Assembly: GCA_949825065.1 (NCBI GenBank)
Contig: OX463864.1
Span: 14,211,327 to 14,275,326, forward strand
Reading direction: 5' to 3'
DNA length: 64,000 bases
DNA from: Odontocerum albicorne
Lineage: Eukaryota; Arthropoda; Insecta; Trichoptera; Odontoceridae
A model generated the notes under the pieces. That model saw only the letters and a program-made list of their open reading frames with translations, ran no database searches and was not told where the DNA came from. Of this stretch, positions 20,009 to 30,880 are shown piece by piece. The position numbers and the translations under genes are program-made. Each line of letters starts with the position of its first letter. Positions within the stretch are counted from its first letter, which is position 1.

Positions 20009-20691
20009 TACGAGGGTTACTACTTAAGTTTTGAGACAGACAAGTAAAAACAAATATTTATCATCGAAAATGGCTTTATTGTTTGTCAAAATACTCTCCA
20101 TGAAGATCAATACACTTTGCATGCGAATGAACCAATTTTCGAAGCACTTTTTCCACTCCGAATGAGGTAACTTCAAAACATGCGTTTTGAACGCATCAAC
20201 CGCTTCTTCAGGCGTCGAAAAACGTTGAACTCGCAATTTATTTTTTAAATATTCGGGAATAAAAAGAAGTCATTGGGTACAAAATCAGGGCTGTACGGCG
20301 GATGACCCATCAATTCGATGTTTTGAGTGCTCAAAAAGTCACTTGTTTGAGCCGATGTGTGAGAGCTCGCATTGTCGTGGTGGAGAATGATCCGTCTTCG
20401 GCGGTTAGTTTTCCTCATTTCTCCGAACACTTCTGGCAAACAAATGGTGGTGTACCATTCAAAAATTGACCATACGCCGTTCCCCTAAAGGCGATTGTTC
20501 ACGATTTAATTTCATTTTTGGCCGATATGAATTTTTCAAGTCACTGTAAACAACACAAATAGCACTCGTATGACAAAACTTTCTGAGCACGTATACCATT
20601 AAAAACGTAAAAACTGTACGATCCTGATGTCAGATTTAACGTATCTACACTGGTGTTGCCATATCCCAAAACTTAAGTAGCAACCCTCGTA
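20009..20691 (-). mobile_element. Mariner element, internally deleted, copy 1
   Basis: TA-flanked ends CGAGGGTTACTACTTAAGTT and AACTTAAGTAGCAACCCTCG. On the minus strand the C-terminal half of a D,D34D transposase can be read: IILHHDNASSHTSAQTSDFL, then HPPYSPDFVPNDFFLFPNI, and after a frame change RFSTPEEAVDAFKTHVLKL and SEWKKCFENWFIRMQ. The second and third catalytic aspartates (HHDN, NDFF) are visible. The helix-turn-helix N-terminal half and first aspartate are gone. Non-functional. Confidence 0.9.
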
Positions 20692-20764
20692 TATGCAGAT
20701 GCGGAGAAGTACTTCAGTTAATGGCCGCAGCTAACATCTTCCTGTGGCTACACTCAATTTTTTT

Positions 20765-20890
20765 TTTAAAATATTTTTAATCTATCAATAATAGTGAGTT
20801 CGAATCCGGAGTTGAAGCGCCCTGAGGATAATCTGCTTTCTAAACAGCGCTATAAAAATCATCCTTTTATTATTATTATCATTATTAAGC
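20765..20890 (+). mobile_element. SINE-C copy
   Basis: AATAGTGAGTTCGAATCCGG (box B) then AAGCGCCCTGAGGATAATCT and AACAGCGCTATAAAAATCAT, ending in TTATTATTATTATC. Related copies are at 24440-24565, 38505-38580 and, reversed, 58918-58995. Confidence 0.65.
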
Positions 20891-21695
20891 TCCTTGCAAA
20901 CTGGTCTCTGGAGATCTTCATAGAGTTCAAGCGGTAAAATGAATAATTGAATTTAATACTGGTCCTTTTTTTTTCGCGAATTTTCGGAATCAGATATACG
21001 GAAATCATGGGAAGGCCAATTCCCATCAAGCCGCTGTCCCCAAATCTCATCACAGGCGTAATGAAACGTTCGCTAATTCGAATATCCGAAATGTACATTT
21101 TACTCAAAAATGGACAATTTTAATTTTCACCCCGCTACGCGCTACCGGCTGGACCCGTTTTTGAGTGACGACAACGATCCGCGTAATATTTTCGCACGGT
21201 TTAAGCTCGCAATTTGTATTAAAATTTATTTTTAAGTCTCGCATTTGAATCATTTTCGCTGTACGTGTCCGTATTCCATCATCGCGCCGCGCTAGAAGCA
21301 ATCTCAGCAAATTGTTATTTTATTAAAAGGGCTTTCCCTTTCCTTAAATCGGACCCTGTAACCTTTTAAAGGGTTGTATTGCTAATTAAAGGAAAGATTG
21401 TTTTTAAAGCTAAAGTAATAGGTTGTTTGAAAAGTTATTTCATATTTCTAGGTCAAATTTAAAAACATTTTTTAAATTGAAATGAAATGAAATAAGTTAA
21501 AATGTTTTCGGAACGCTGATTATTCTTAATCAAAGCCTTGATTTGGTCGTTAACACATTTGACGATCGCCATCATACACTGTACATATATTTTGTGGTTT
21601 GCATTTTTCCTTTGTTGTAGTAAAAATTCATCAAGCACATTTTGCGCCATTTTTATCCATCTTTTATCCATCCAAATCTTACACCAACTTTGATG
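20891..21695. other. Unassigned sequence
   Basis: 21115-21300 is more GC-balanced, with minus frames of 68-82 codons lacking any recognised domain. The rest is AT-rich. Confidence 0.3.
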
Positions 21696-21699
21696 TATA

Positions 21700-22085
21700 G
21701 GAATAAATAATGTAGAAATGCGTGCATTTAGAAGAATACATGGAGTGACAATGCATGATAGAATACGAAACAAAATGATTAGGAATGAAGTGAAATTAAC
21801 GCTAATGTGTTAAGTAAGATGAAGAAGAGCACTTTGAGACGAATTGGGGACGTGGAACGAATGAACAAAAAAATACTTGGAAAATAAGTATACTGCAAAT
21901 GTAAGTGTCCAAGGCGTGATAGAGGAAGACCACGGAAACTATGGTTGGAATTTATGAATTATGTTTAGAAAGAAGGAAAGTAAAAAGTTATAGACATTGT
22001 AGGAGCTGGACGAGAAGGTGTATGGGTGTAGAAGAGGCGAAGGATGGTGGCTGTCGAGATAGACAAAATCTAGGTTTCGTCGTAG
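21700..22085 (+). mobile_element. LINE tail, family T2
   Basis: NNVEMRAFRRIHGVTMHDRI and a following RNKMIRNEVKL, LSKMKKSTLRRIGDVERM and RRCMGVEEAKDG can be read across frame changes. The copy ends near GTCGTAGCATGA. Confidence 0.75.
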
Positions 22086-22094
22086 CATGAAGTT

Positions 22095-22600
22095 TTTTTT
22101 TCTTTTTTATTATATTTATTCTTTAATCTAGATATGCGAGGGTGTGGGATGGAAGCCCCCTGATGCCCTTGCGGTCGGGCTCGCCCTACATTGGTGGGGT
22201 GTATCTCGGCCGTGGGAATGTTTGTGGGATGAGCCTGGACCTTTTGGTGTGTTCTCTCTTGAATGTGTTTTTTTTTCTTTTTTGTCATCTACTATATTTA
22301 TTTTCTGTGTTTATTTTTTTGTATATATTCCTGTTTCTACGTGTTTAAGGGTGTGGGCTGAAAAACATCTGGTGTCCCCGTGGCTGGGTTCGCCCTATAT
22401 TTGTGGGGTGTATTTTGGCCGAGGGGATGCTAATAGATGAGCCCAGACCTTTTGACAGTTTCTGTGTTTGATGTATTGTCTACAACTTTTTAGAAGTGTT
22501 ATTCAGGTGTGATCTAGAAGTGTTATTCAGGTGTGATCTTGTACATATTGTGTTGCTGTCAATAAACCTAATATTTATTTATTTATTTATTTAAGTAGCA
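22095..22600 (+). mobile_element. LINE 3' UTR, internally duplicated
   Basis: Two related blocks begin with GCGAGGGTGTGGGATGGAAG (about 22137) and AAGGGTGTGGGCTGAAAAAC (about 22348). Each has CGGGCTCGCCCTACATT-like and GGGGTGTATCTCGGCC-like text. The end is CAATAAACCTAATATTTATT then ATTT repeats: a poly(A) signal and a simple-repeat tail typical of LINEs. TTATTCAGGTGTGATCT is also duplicated at 22500-22545. Confidence 0.7.
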
Positions 22601-22668
22601 TAACGCGAAGTAGCATAACGCGTAGTAGCATAATTTCGAAGTATAGTAGCATAACGCGTCAGTTAATA
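22594..22668 (+). repeat. Short tandem repeat around AGTAGCATAACGCG
   Basis: Four imperfect copies of AGTAGCATAACGCG follow the LINE tail. The CG-containing unit is unusual in this AT-rich window. Confidence 0.75.
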
Positions 22669-23450
22669 GCGCTTAAGAAATGTATTTTATTTTACAAAAA
22701 CCCAAAAAGAAAATTGGAAATAGTTTCGCGTTGAACACAGTTAATGCCTTATATTTTGGCCCGCGCTGAAACCAGAAGCGCGGGGCAAAGGATTTTAATT
22801 TCCGCCCAGCCCTGTGCTATTCCGGCCAGATAATACAGATTGGCCGCGAGATACCGGATTATTCAGCCCTGCTCTGCCATCTATCTCTACTTATCCTGTA
22901 CACTCCTAAAACGTACATCCTACACCGTTTCTCAACAGAGGGTCCGCATTAATACAATAATGTAGTACTCAACATAAAAATATTGGTGACGGAGATATTT
23001 CTGACGACCCTGGTCCGATATATATTTATTTTATTTTACATTTGATACGGTTGTAACCCAATTACATCAACCAAAAGGCACAATATAAAAAAAAATAACA
23101 ATAATAGGAACATTGATTTTTTATGTTCTCCAATGAAGTGACTCCGTAACTCTAACCAAGTTTATTAATGAGTTCAATCCTCATTTATCTACCCAGATAC
23201 GGAATATATCAATATCAGAAAATTCGTTCATCACGGACATTCCGTGTGCGAGTATAGCTTGAAAGTTCAGTTCGTGAATACTGCACCAAAAACAATGGAA
23301 ATGAGTATTGATCTGCGGCCTAATTAATCAAGCTTTTGGATTAAATATCACTAAAAACACTCGCAATCCATCGTCATACGTGTTGATTGTAATAAACACT
23401 GTACGATAAGAAACAACGTGTTGATAAACTTTGAAACAGATTAACTTGTT
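22669..23450. other. Unassigned, includes GC-richer unique block
   Basis: 22740-22920 (GGCCCGCGCTGAAACCAGAA, TTGGCCGCGAGATACCGG) stands out in composition and has no repeat partner here. No frame supports coding. Confidence 0.3.
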
Positions 23451-23454
23451 TTTT

Positions 23455-23535
23455 ATGCACCATCGCGAATCGAACCCGAAACTCCCTGGTGAAAGATAAG
23501 GCCATACCAACGCAGCCAAACAAATCTGTGAATTC
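23455..23535 (-). mobile_element. tRNA-derived SINE head or tRNA pseudogene
   Basis: On the minus strand TTGGCTGCGTTGGTATGGCC (box A) and GTTTCGGGTTCGATTCGCG (box B) are correctly spaced. Acceptor ends do not pair, so it is not a functional tRNA. Family differs from SINE-A/B. Confidence 0.55.
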
Positions 23536-23639
23536 AGGAGCATTCCGCCACATTTATATTATTTTACTGTTTCGTGTGTTTTTAATGCTTTAAACATTGT
23601 ATGTTTTAAGTTGTTTTTTTCTTGTAAAAAGCGTTGTAA

Positions 23640-23772
23640 CCTATCTATCACCCAGCAATTAGTACGGATCTGCGTAACTTTGTCTGGTTAGTTGGAAGCC
23701 ATAGAATTGCAATATAGAAATAAGCTCGCCATTTGTATACTTTATATAGCAGTGTCTAAATAAATAAAGTTA
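23640..23772 (+). mobile_element. LINE 3' end with SINE-A-like tail
   Basis: GTCTGGTTAGTTGGAAG, AATAAGCTCGCCATTTGTAT and TCTAAATAAATAAAG give a poly(A)-signal-like end. The block resembles 27340-27440 and the SINE-A tail. Confidence 0.5.
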
Positions 23773-24330
23773 AAGGGTCTTTCAAATTGAGCGGTTTTTT
23801 TTATTCCATTTTTTTCAATTCTTGAATGAAACACACAATTTGCTTTGATTTAAAAAAACTTTTTATTGGTTATTGAAGTATAATGTATGATATTTAAACA
23901 CAAAAAACAATATCCGGCAAATGTCCATCTCTTGCAGCTCCACACATGTCGACTCTTTTGACGATTTTTTCGACGACATTTTGGCATAATTGCGGTTCTA
24001 ACTCACAAATAACGCAAATAATTTCGTCCTTCAGCTCAGGAATTGATCGGGGGTCATTCTTATAGACCTGGCTTTTCACGTAACCCCAGAGAAAATAGTC
24101 AAACGGTGTCAGATCACATGATCTTGGTGGCTAATTAACATCACCGTTTCCGGAGATTACAATACATAAAATAATTCAACAATTTGAACGCGTCGTTGTA
24201 TTGTATACGACTCCATTTTTATAAAGGTCAAACATTACAATTCTCAAATGTCAAGACCCAGGCAAGTTCGCGACGCCATCTGTGTTTTATCCAAGAATTA
24301 AAAAAACCGCTCAATTTGAAAGACTTTTTA
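23773..24330 (-). mobile_element. IS630/Tc1-mariner-like element, decayed
   Basis: Inverted ends TCTTTCAAATTGAGCGGTTT and AAACCGCTCAATTTGAAAGA. The minus strand encodes the transposase C-terminus from about 24131: SCDLTPFDYFLWGYVKSQVY, then NDPRSIPELKDEI, CQNVVEKIVKRVDMC, GHLPDIVF and a stop near 23894. DLTPFDYFLWGY carries the last catalytic acidic residue of the family. The first two thirds are missing. Confidence 0.8.
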
Positions 24331-24439
24331 TTATGAGTTACACTACATTTGTTTATATTAAAAAAAAATCAAAGAGAGTCAATGCATAATCTTGAAAGAA
24401 AAATATGTCAAATAAACCAAAGAAATTAGTCATGCTACT

Positions 24440-24565
24440 ACTACCTTCCTTTCCTTACACTTAAGTAACTTGTTTTTTTAACTGTCAGTAATAGTGGGTT
24501 CGAATCCCGAATTACAATACCCTTGAGGAGAGTCATTTTGTAAACGGCGCTGTCATTTTATAATT
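24440..24565 (+). mobile_element. SINE-C copy
   Basis: GTCAGTAATAGTGGGTTCGAATCCCG, split as box B GGGTTCGAATCCC at about 24492, then CCCTTGAGGAGAGTC and AAACGGCGCTGTCATTTTAT. Confidence 0.65.
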
Positions 24566-25715
24566 ATTTTCAATCACTTGGTCACTCTACATTTATTTTT
24601 ATCTTCCCAAACTTCTCGATACGAATGAATTAATTAATTTAGTAAATTATTAAGAATATTATAATTATTAAAATGGACGCGGAGTTGTATTGATGGAAAG
24701 GTGACGAAAGTATCGCTTAGATGTACGAGTATAGCGGTAAGATATCGCGTAAACGTATGGCGGCAAGGTAAGGTCCATTCTGTTTACTCGGACACAGTAA
24801 TGGCGAAACGTATAAAATATTCCGTTTGTTCTCGTATGTTACATAATATGTAATCCACCTGGTCAAGGGCTGCGATGTTTTATCAGCTTCAAAGGACTCG
24901 GACATGCAAGAGTGATTCAAAAGTAGAACAGAAAGACATCAAAAGACGTTGAATGCATGTAAATCGACAACATGTCACAAGAAACACTTAGAAAGTCTTC
25001 ATTTTGTAGCGTACAAGTGATTTTGAGACGAAAAAAATAACTATTTCAATATCATCTTTATGCATAAGAGTTTATGATGAAAAAATTACAAAAAACGTAA
25101 AAGACTATAACAGACAGACAACACGACATTATCTTCCTACTTCCGTATTTCCATTATTCTGTGGACATGGTACATCTGATGAATTTATTGCTGTACGGCA
25201 ATTTCTTCAAACCAACCAGGATTATACGAGTATGTTCAAAATCTTACGAAGCTGTAAGAATATGGCCATCAAATCTCGCCGGGAGTTGTTACATTACAAG
25301 CATTAATCACACTTGCCGATGGAGCATCATTTGCTGGGAACACACCAGAGTGTGAAAAGGATAACGGTGAAACCGATAAAAGGTCAGATACCTCAGAGCT
25401 AAATAGAAAATTAAAAAAAAATAAGGACTTATTTGCTATGCGAAAGGCCTTCCAAGATTTAGGGATTCTCTTAAGAACCGGGACCACGCCAGGAATATAA
25501 TGCCTCATACAATTTATTCTAGTTCACCAGACTATATCGCGTGGGTGGACCTTTGTGTAAGCTTATCCCACGCAATGTCACGTGGACAACAAAGAAAATG
25601 AGTCTAATAGGTGTGAAAATTAAAATCCACCTTAAAAAAAATTGTTAAATGTCGCCTTAAAAAAATCGTCCCATCAAACCTATAGAAAGCAGTCCCATAT
25701 TTTATCGATTATCTC
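24566..25715. other. Unassigned; one SINE-A tail scrap
   Basis: 25188-25217 (GCTGTACGGCAATTTCTTCA, AACCAACCAGG) is a minus-strand SINE-A tail scrap. Frames of 64-79 codons at 25161-25508 have no domain. Confidence 0.35.
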
Positions 25716-25719
25716 AAAA

Positions 25720-26791
25720 GGGTAGAAAGTGTATTGGGCCGTTTTGTACATATCCAAGATTCCAGAGGTGTAAATGCCACAACAATAGTACGACAAGAAT
25801 ATTGTAGACATATCTTGTTGGTCTTCAATATTATTGTCGGACGTCCATCCTTCTAAAACTATACAGAAAATATGTCAGAACTATTCAAAGAGAGTATATT
25901 TTCATTGTGCGCGAAATTTTCATAGCGCGGGTTTAGGGTAGAAAGTGTATTGGGCCGTTTTGTACACATCCAAGATTCCAAAGGTGTATATGCCACAATA
26001 GTCCGACAAGAATATTGTAGACATATCTTGTCGGTCTACAATGTTCTTGTCGGACATCCATCCTTCTAAAACTATACAAAGAATTTGTCAGAACTATTCA
26101 AATAGAGCAGTGCTCCGCAACCTTTTCTCACCTACGACACACCAAAATTCTTCCTAGAATTCCGCGGCACACCAAAAGCTAAAATATATAGGTATTAAAT
26201 TAGGCATGAGTCTTCGGCGACGCGCATAAGGGTCATTTTTCTTTGTCTATGACTAATTTGGTGCGGCCATGGTGTGTACAAAGCACACTACGCAGTTTTC
26301 AACAGTTGGCACCAGGCGCTGGGGGATCATTGAAAAACTATTTAGTTATAATAATTATTCTATACTACATTTTGAAAAATAGACAATGTCATGAAAAATA
26401 ATTTGTCATTGTGTATTAAATACATAATGAAAAATTGTAAAATGTCAAATACATTGAATTTGACTGCGGCACACCTGTATCCGGCTCACGGCACACCAGT
26501 GTGCCACGGCACACCGGTTGCGGAGCACTGAAATAGAGTATATTATCATTGTGCGCGGAATTTTCATAGCGCGGGTTTAGGGTACAAAGTGTATTGGGCC
26601 GTTTTGTACATATCCAAGATTCCAGAGGTGTAAATGCCACAACAATAGTCCGACAATAATATTGTAGACATATGTTAGGTCTACAATATTCTTGTCGGGC
26701 ATCCATCCTTCTAAAACTATACAAAAAATATGTCAGAACTATTCAAAGAGAGTATAGTTTCATTGTGCGCGGAATTTTCATAGCGCGGGTT
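25720..26791 (-). repeat. SINE-D body, three tandem ~214-bp units
   Basis: Units begin with GGGTAGAAAGTGTATTGGGC at 25720, 25936 and 26580 (the last reads GGGTACAAAG). Each ends with CATAGCGCGGGTTT. Unit 2 is split by a hAT MITE and is about 213 bp without it. Each unit holds an inverted repeat (GTCCGACAAGAATATTGTAG with the reverse), so the RNA would form a hairpin. The array abuts a tRNA-like head at 26786. Confidence 0.85.
26108..26530. mobile_element. hAT-type MITE with exact 8-bp target duplication
   Basis: 15-bp perfect inverted ends CAGTGCTCCGCAACC and GGTTGCGGAGCACTG. Flanking AAATAGAG is present on both sides (26100-26107 and 26531-26538). Subterminal GGCACACC words recur. At 423 bp without a transposase frame, it is non-autonomous. 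The CAGTG start and 8-bp duplication are hAT signatures. Confidence 0.93.
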
Positions 26792-26848
26792 TTGAACCGA
26801 TGCGTTTCTGGATAGTCCAGTGCTTTACCACGCGACCACTGCAACTTG
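26786..26848 (-). mobile_element. SINE-D tRNA-like head
   Basis: Minus strand: GCAGTGGTCGCGTGGTAAAG (box A) and ACGCATCGGTTCAAAACCC (box B). It joins the tandem body on its 3' side, which makes the array an amplified SINE body. Confidence 0.65.
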
Positions 26849-27185
26849 AATCGATAGACGAAGATGCGAGTTGAATACAATAATGTTTTCCGTCAGTTTT
26901 TCCACATTAGTTCTTTCTGTAGTACGCGCGAGATGTTTGTTACAATACATTGATTTAAAGTTTTAATACGACATCGCATCGTTTTTCTTTCGCATTACTG
27001 AGTCCAGAAATGTATAATACTTATATTAAAACATTATCTGACTGGATCTAAATGACAATATTTTAATTACTATTTTCATTAGGTCAATTACTATTTTCAT
27101 TAGGACTCTTAATTTCTAGTCAGTAAAATAACGTGTGACATTCCTGATTTTTATTTTCCTTCCTCTCCACCATTCCTTACTTTTC
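26849..27185. other. Unassigned sequence
   Basis: AT-rich. A 20-bp local repeat (TTACTATTTTCATTAGG) at 27066-27105. No frame. Confidence 0.4.
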
Positions 27186-27189
27186 TTTT

Positions 27190-27445
27190 GATTGATGATA
27201 TCTCACTTTATATGAAACATCATGTTCGGGTGATTGTCCGTCTTTGTGCGGTTCGTGGGCATGTGCTCACGTATGTGTTGATGGATTTCGTGGGGATGGA
27301 TAATCATTTGAATGATTTATGCGAACATGTAACTTGCTTCATTTACTTTTGTCTGGTTGGTTGGAAAAGATTGCCGCATGGCAATAAGTCCGCCAGATTG
27401 TATTTGCAATAAAAGTGTTAAATAAATAAATAAAAATAAAGGAAA
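27190..27445 (+). mobile_element. LINE 3' end sharing the SINE-A tail
   Basis: GTCTGGTTGGTTGGAAAAGA, TTGCCGCATGGCAATAAGTC and CGCCAGATTGTATTTGCAAT end in AATAAAAGTG and an AAAT repeat. No tRNA head precedes it and the upstream text is unlike SINE-A. This is a good candidate for the LINE whose tail SINE-A borrowed. Confidence 0.6.
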
Positions 27446-27564
27446 ACAGAAGAAGAATCTAATATTTATAATAATTTACAATTTTTATTCAAATATGACC
27501 TATTTTGTACCTATATACGAAAATATAATTATAATTATAATCAGATTATATTATATAATACGAG

Positions 27565-27655
27565 TACATAGACTTCGGAACGATCTTCCTGCTTCAATCA
27601 GATGTGATTCATCCTTGACGATATTTAGAAATAAACTTCAGAAGAATTATTAATC
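27565..27655 (+). mobile_element. LINE ORF C-terminal fragment
   Basis: Encodes RLRNDLPASIRCDSSLTIFR followed by NKLQKNY and a stop. The RxWNxLPxxI...SLxxFRxxL pattern is common at the ends of CR1/L2/Jockey-like ORF2 proteins. Only the last 27 codons remain. Confidence 0.6.
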
Positions 27656-28395
27656 TTAAAATATGCCTCGTCCTTAACTCCCGTACGCGTCCAGTCCTAA
27701 TCCTTATTGTTCTTTACATTTATCAATTTCTCTGAACTTGGGTTAGTTTTTTCACAAATATAATTTTCATACAATACGTTAAAGACAGTCATGGATACCG
27801 ATTATAATTATGTAAAAAAAGCTGGATGATTGGAAGAAATTATTTTAGAGAAATGCCAGATGCATGAGTGTTAACATAAATAAATATAAAAAAAAAAACA
27901 TGTATATTTTCGTTTTACTATTGTATAATGATTATAATTTAATCTCTTTTGGAAAAATATGGATTGTTTTGCATTAAACCATTCTGCACACTGGCTGGAA
28001 TTAAATCAACACATTTCTCATATATATACATGACACCGAAAAGGGTTGAGAAACACAATTAGACACATCCGGTATATGCCAACCCTGGAAACTACTGTCC
28101 AGACTTCGTTATTATGATTTGTGCTAGATTATCTGAGCTCAACTGTGTTATAAAATTATTTTGAGGGTTAAGCTTTAATTAATATTTATTATGAGTGAGT
28201 TCTCGCTTCTACAGTGTTGCTAGCAAAGTGGTATTTTTTCGTTCATATCGTAAACTGACCGTTATGGAAAGCCGGATATTAGTTTAAACTACTTATCACA
28301 AATGAGATTCATATGTGGGTATACGTACGAGTATGAAAAAATACTTAATTTAAATTTAACCTGCTTTCTACTATATGGGATTACGAGTGATTGGA
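27656..28395. other. AT-rich sequence, nothing assigned
   Basis: No shared repeat or frame recognised. Confidence 0.35.
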
Positions 28396-28397
28396 AA

Positions 28398-28545
28398 TAA
28401 ATTCAGATGTAATGATACATGTAGGTGAGATTCAAACCAAGATCCCGATAAAGAATAAATAAATTCAGATGTAATGAAATAAATTCAGATGTAATGATAC
28501 ATGTAGGTGAGATTCAAACCAAGATCCCGATAAAGAATTAATCAC
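28398..28545 (+). repeat. Local tandem duplication
   Basis: AATAAATTCAGATGTAATGA occurs three times. The longer unit through GGTGAGATTCAAACCAAGAT and CCCGATAAAGAAT occurs twice. The CAAACC..CCCGATA text could be a decayed reverse box B. Confidence 0.75.
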
Positions 28546-29040
28546 ATTAATTCACGATTATTGACACCTGCAACATGTTTTTTTTATTCTACAATACATT
28601 TGATATAGGTTTATTAAACACACGAAAAAAACAAACGTGATTAAAAGTCGACATATAAAATAAAGACAACAGGAAAATGACACATGCTTTCCTGTCAAGT
28701 GACTTAGTTATGCCTACAAAATTAAGTAATGACTTCAATTCTCAATGTATCCGAGATATGGAAGATATCAATATCGGAGTCATTCAAAAAAGTCATCCCG
28801 TGTGCGAATTGTGACGCTTTTAACAGTTTTAACAGTTCATTTCATGAATATACAGTACGACGAGATATTTGCACAGTTATCTTAAAAAATACGACAAAAA
28901 AGGAATTATTAAATACGTTTTTTTTCTGCATTGAACTTTGCTTATTCGACATTTCAAATAAACCAAAAAAATGTTTTGCGGGTTAGGTCCTATGCATACA
29001 CAGCATGTCCAATGCGAAAGGTGACTGACGGGAAATGAAA
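28546..29040. other. Unassigned sequence
   Basis: An 85-codon frame (28729-28986) has no recognised motif. Confidence 0.3.
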
Positions 29041-29044
29041 TACA

Positions 29045-29305
29045 AGACGTTGTTCATTTGTAGTTTACATTACCTTTTATTCAAAATACATTCCTTGTGA
29101 GTCAATATAATACTGGAAGCAGTTGTAAAATTCTCTGAAGCACTCTTGAATCTCATTCTTCGAAATTGCCTCCAAAATCGCTGTCGAAGCCTTCTGGATG
29201 TCTTAATCGTGTCGAAACACTTTCCTTTCATCGCCAATTTCAGTTTCGGGAATAAACAGAAGTCGCAATTCAGGCGAATACGGGGGTTGATCGACACTTT
29301 TTTCG
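29045..29305 (-). mobile_element. Mariner relic, second lineage
   Basis: The minus strand reads CDFCLFPKLKLAMKGKCFDT, equivalent to the CDFFLFPKLKxxxKGxRF block that follows the third aspartate in mariner transposases. Beyond it only frame-shifted remnants (SRVLQRILQLL..Y..LTRNVF) are legible. It differs from the NDFFLFP elements at 20 and 45 kb, so it is a separate lineage. No terminal repeats found. Confidence 0.7.
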
Positions 29306-29392
29306 GCTAGTTAACTAATTTGTTCATGCACAGATGTCGCTGGTAGTTACGCGAAAACAAAATCAGTCACCTTTCCCATTAGACAGACCATG

Positions 29393-30598
<1,206 letters not shown>

Positions 30599-30735
30599 GT
30601 ATTTATAATAGGAAAGTATACATACGATGTATGAACGTGGCAGAAGCGAAACACATGTGTATAGGACAGGATGAAGTGATCTGTATTCTCTGCCAACCTC
30701 TAAAGTCAGATAACGTGATCGTTACAATCGGCTGA
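30599..30735 (+). mobile_element. LINE tail fragment, family T2
   Basis: ATGTATGAACGTGGCAGAAG, CGAAACACATGTGTATAGGA, ATTCTCTGCCAACCTC and AACGTGATCG correspond to the T2 end. Confidence 0.5.
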
Positions 30736-30812
30736 AAGTTGGGATACCAAATCCAGAATGACATGATGAATAACGTGCTCGGGAGATATTTTATTCAGCC
30801 CCATTAACCGTG

Positions 30813-30880
30813 CGACAACCTCCGTGACCTAGTTGGTAAGACGTCTGCCTTCTAGTTCAAGCTATCCATCACTTGTACAT
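30813..30880 (+). mobile_element. SINE-A head fragment
   Basis: CAACCTCCGTGACCTAGTTG then GTAAGACGTCTGCCTTCTAG. Box B and tail are absent. Confidence 0.7.
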
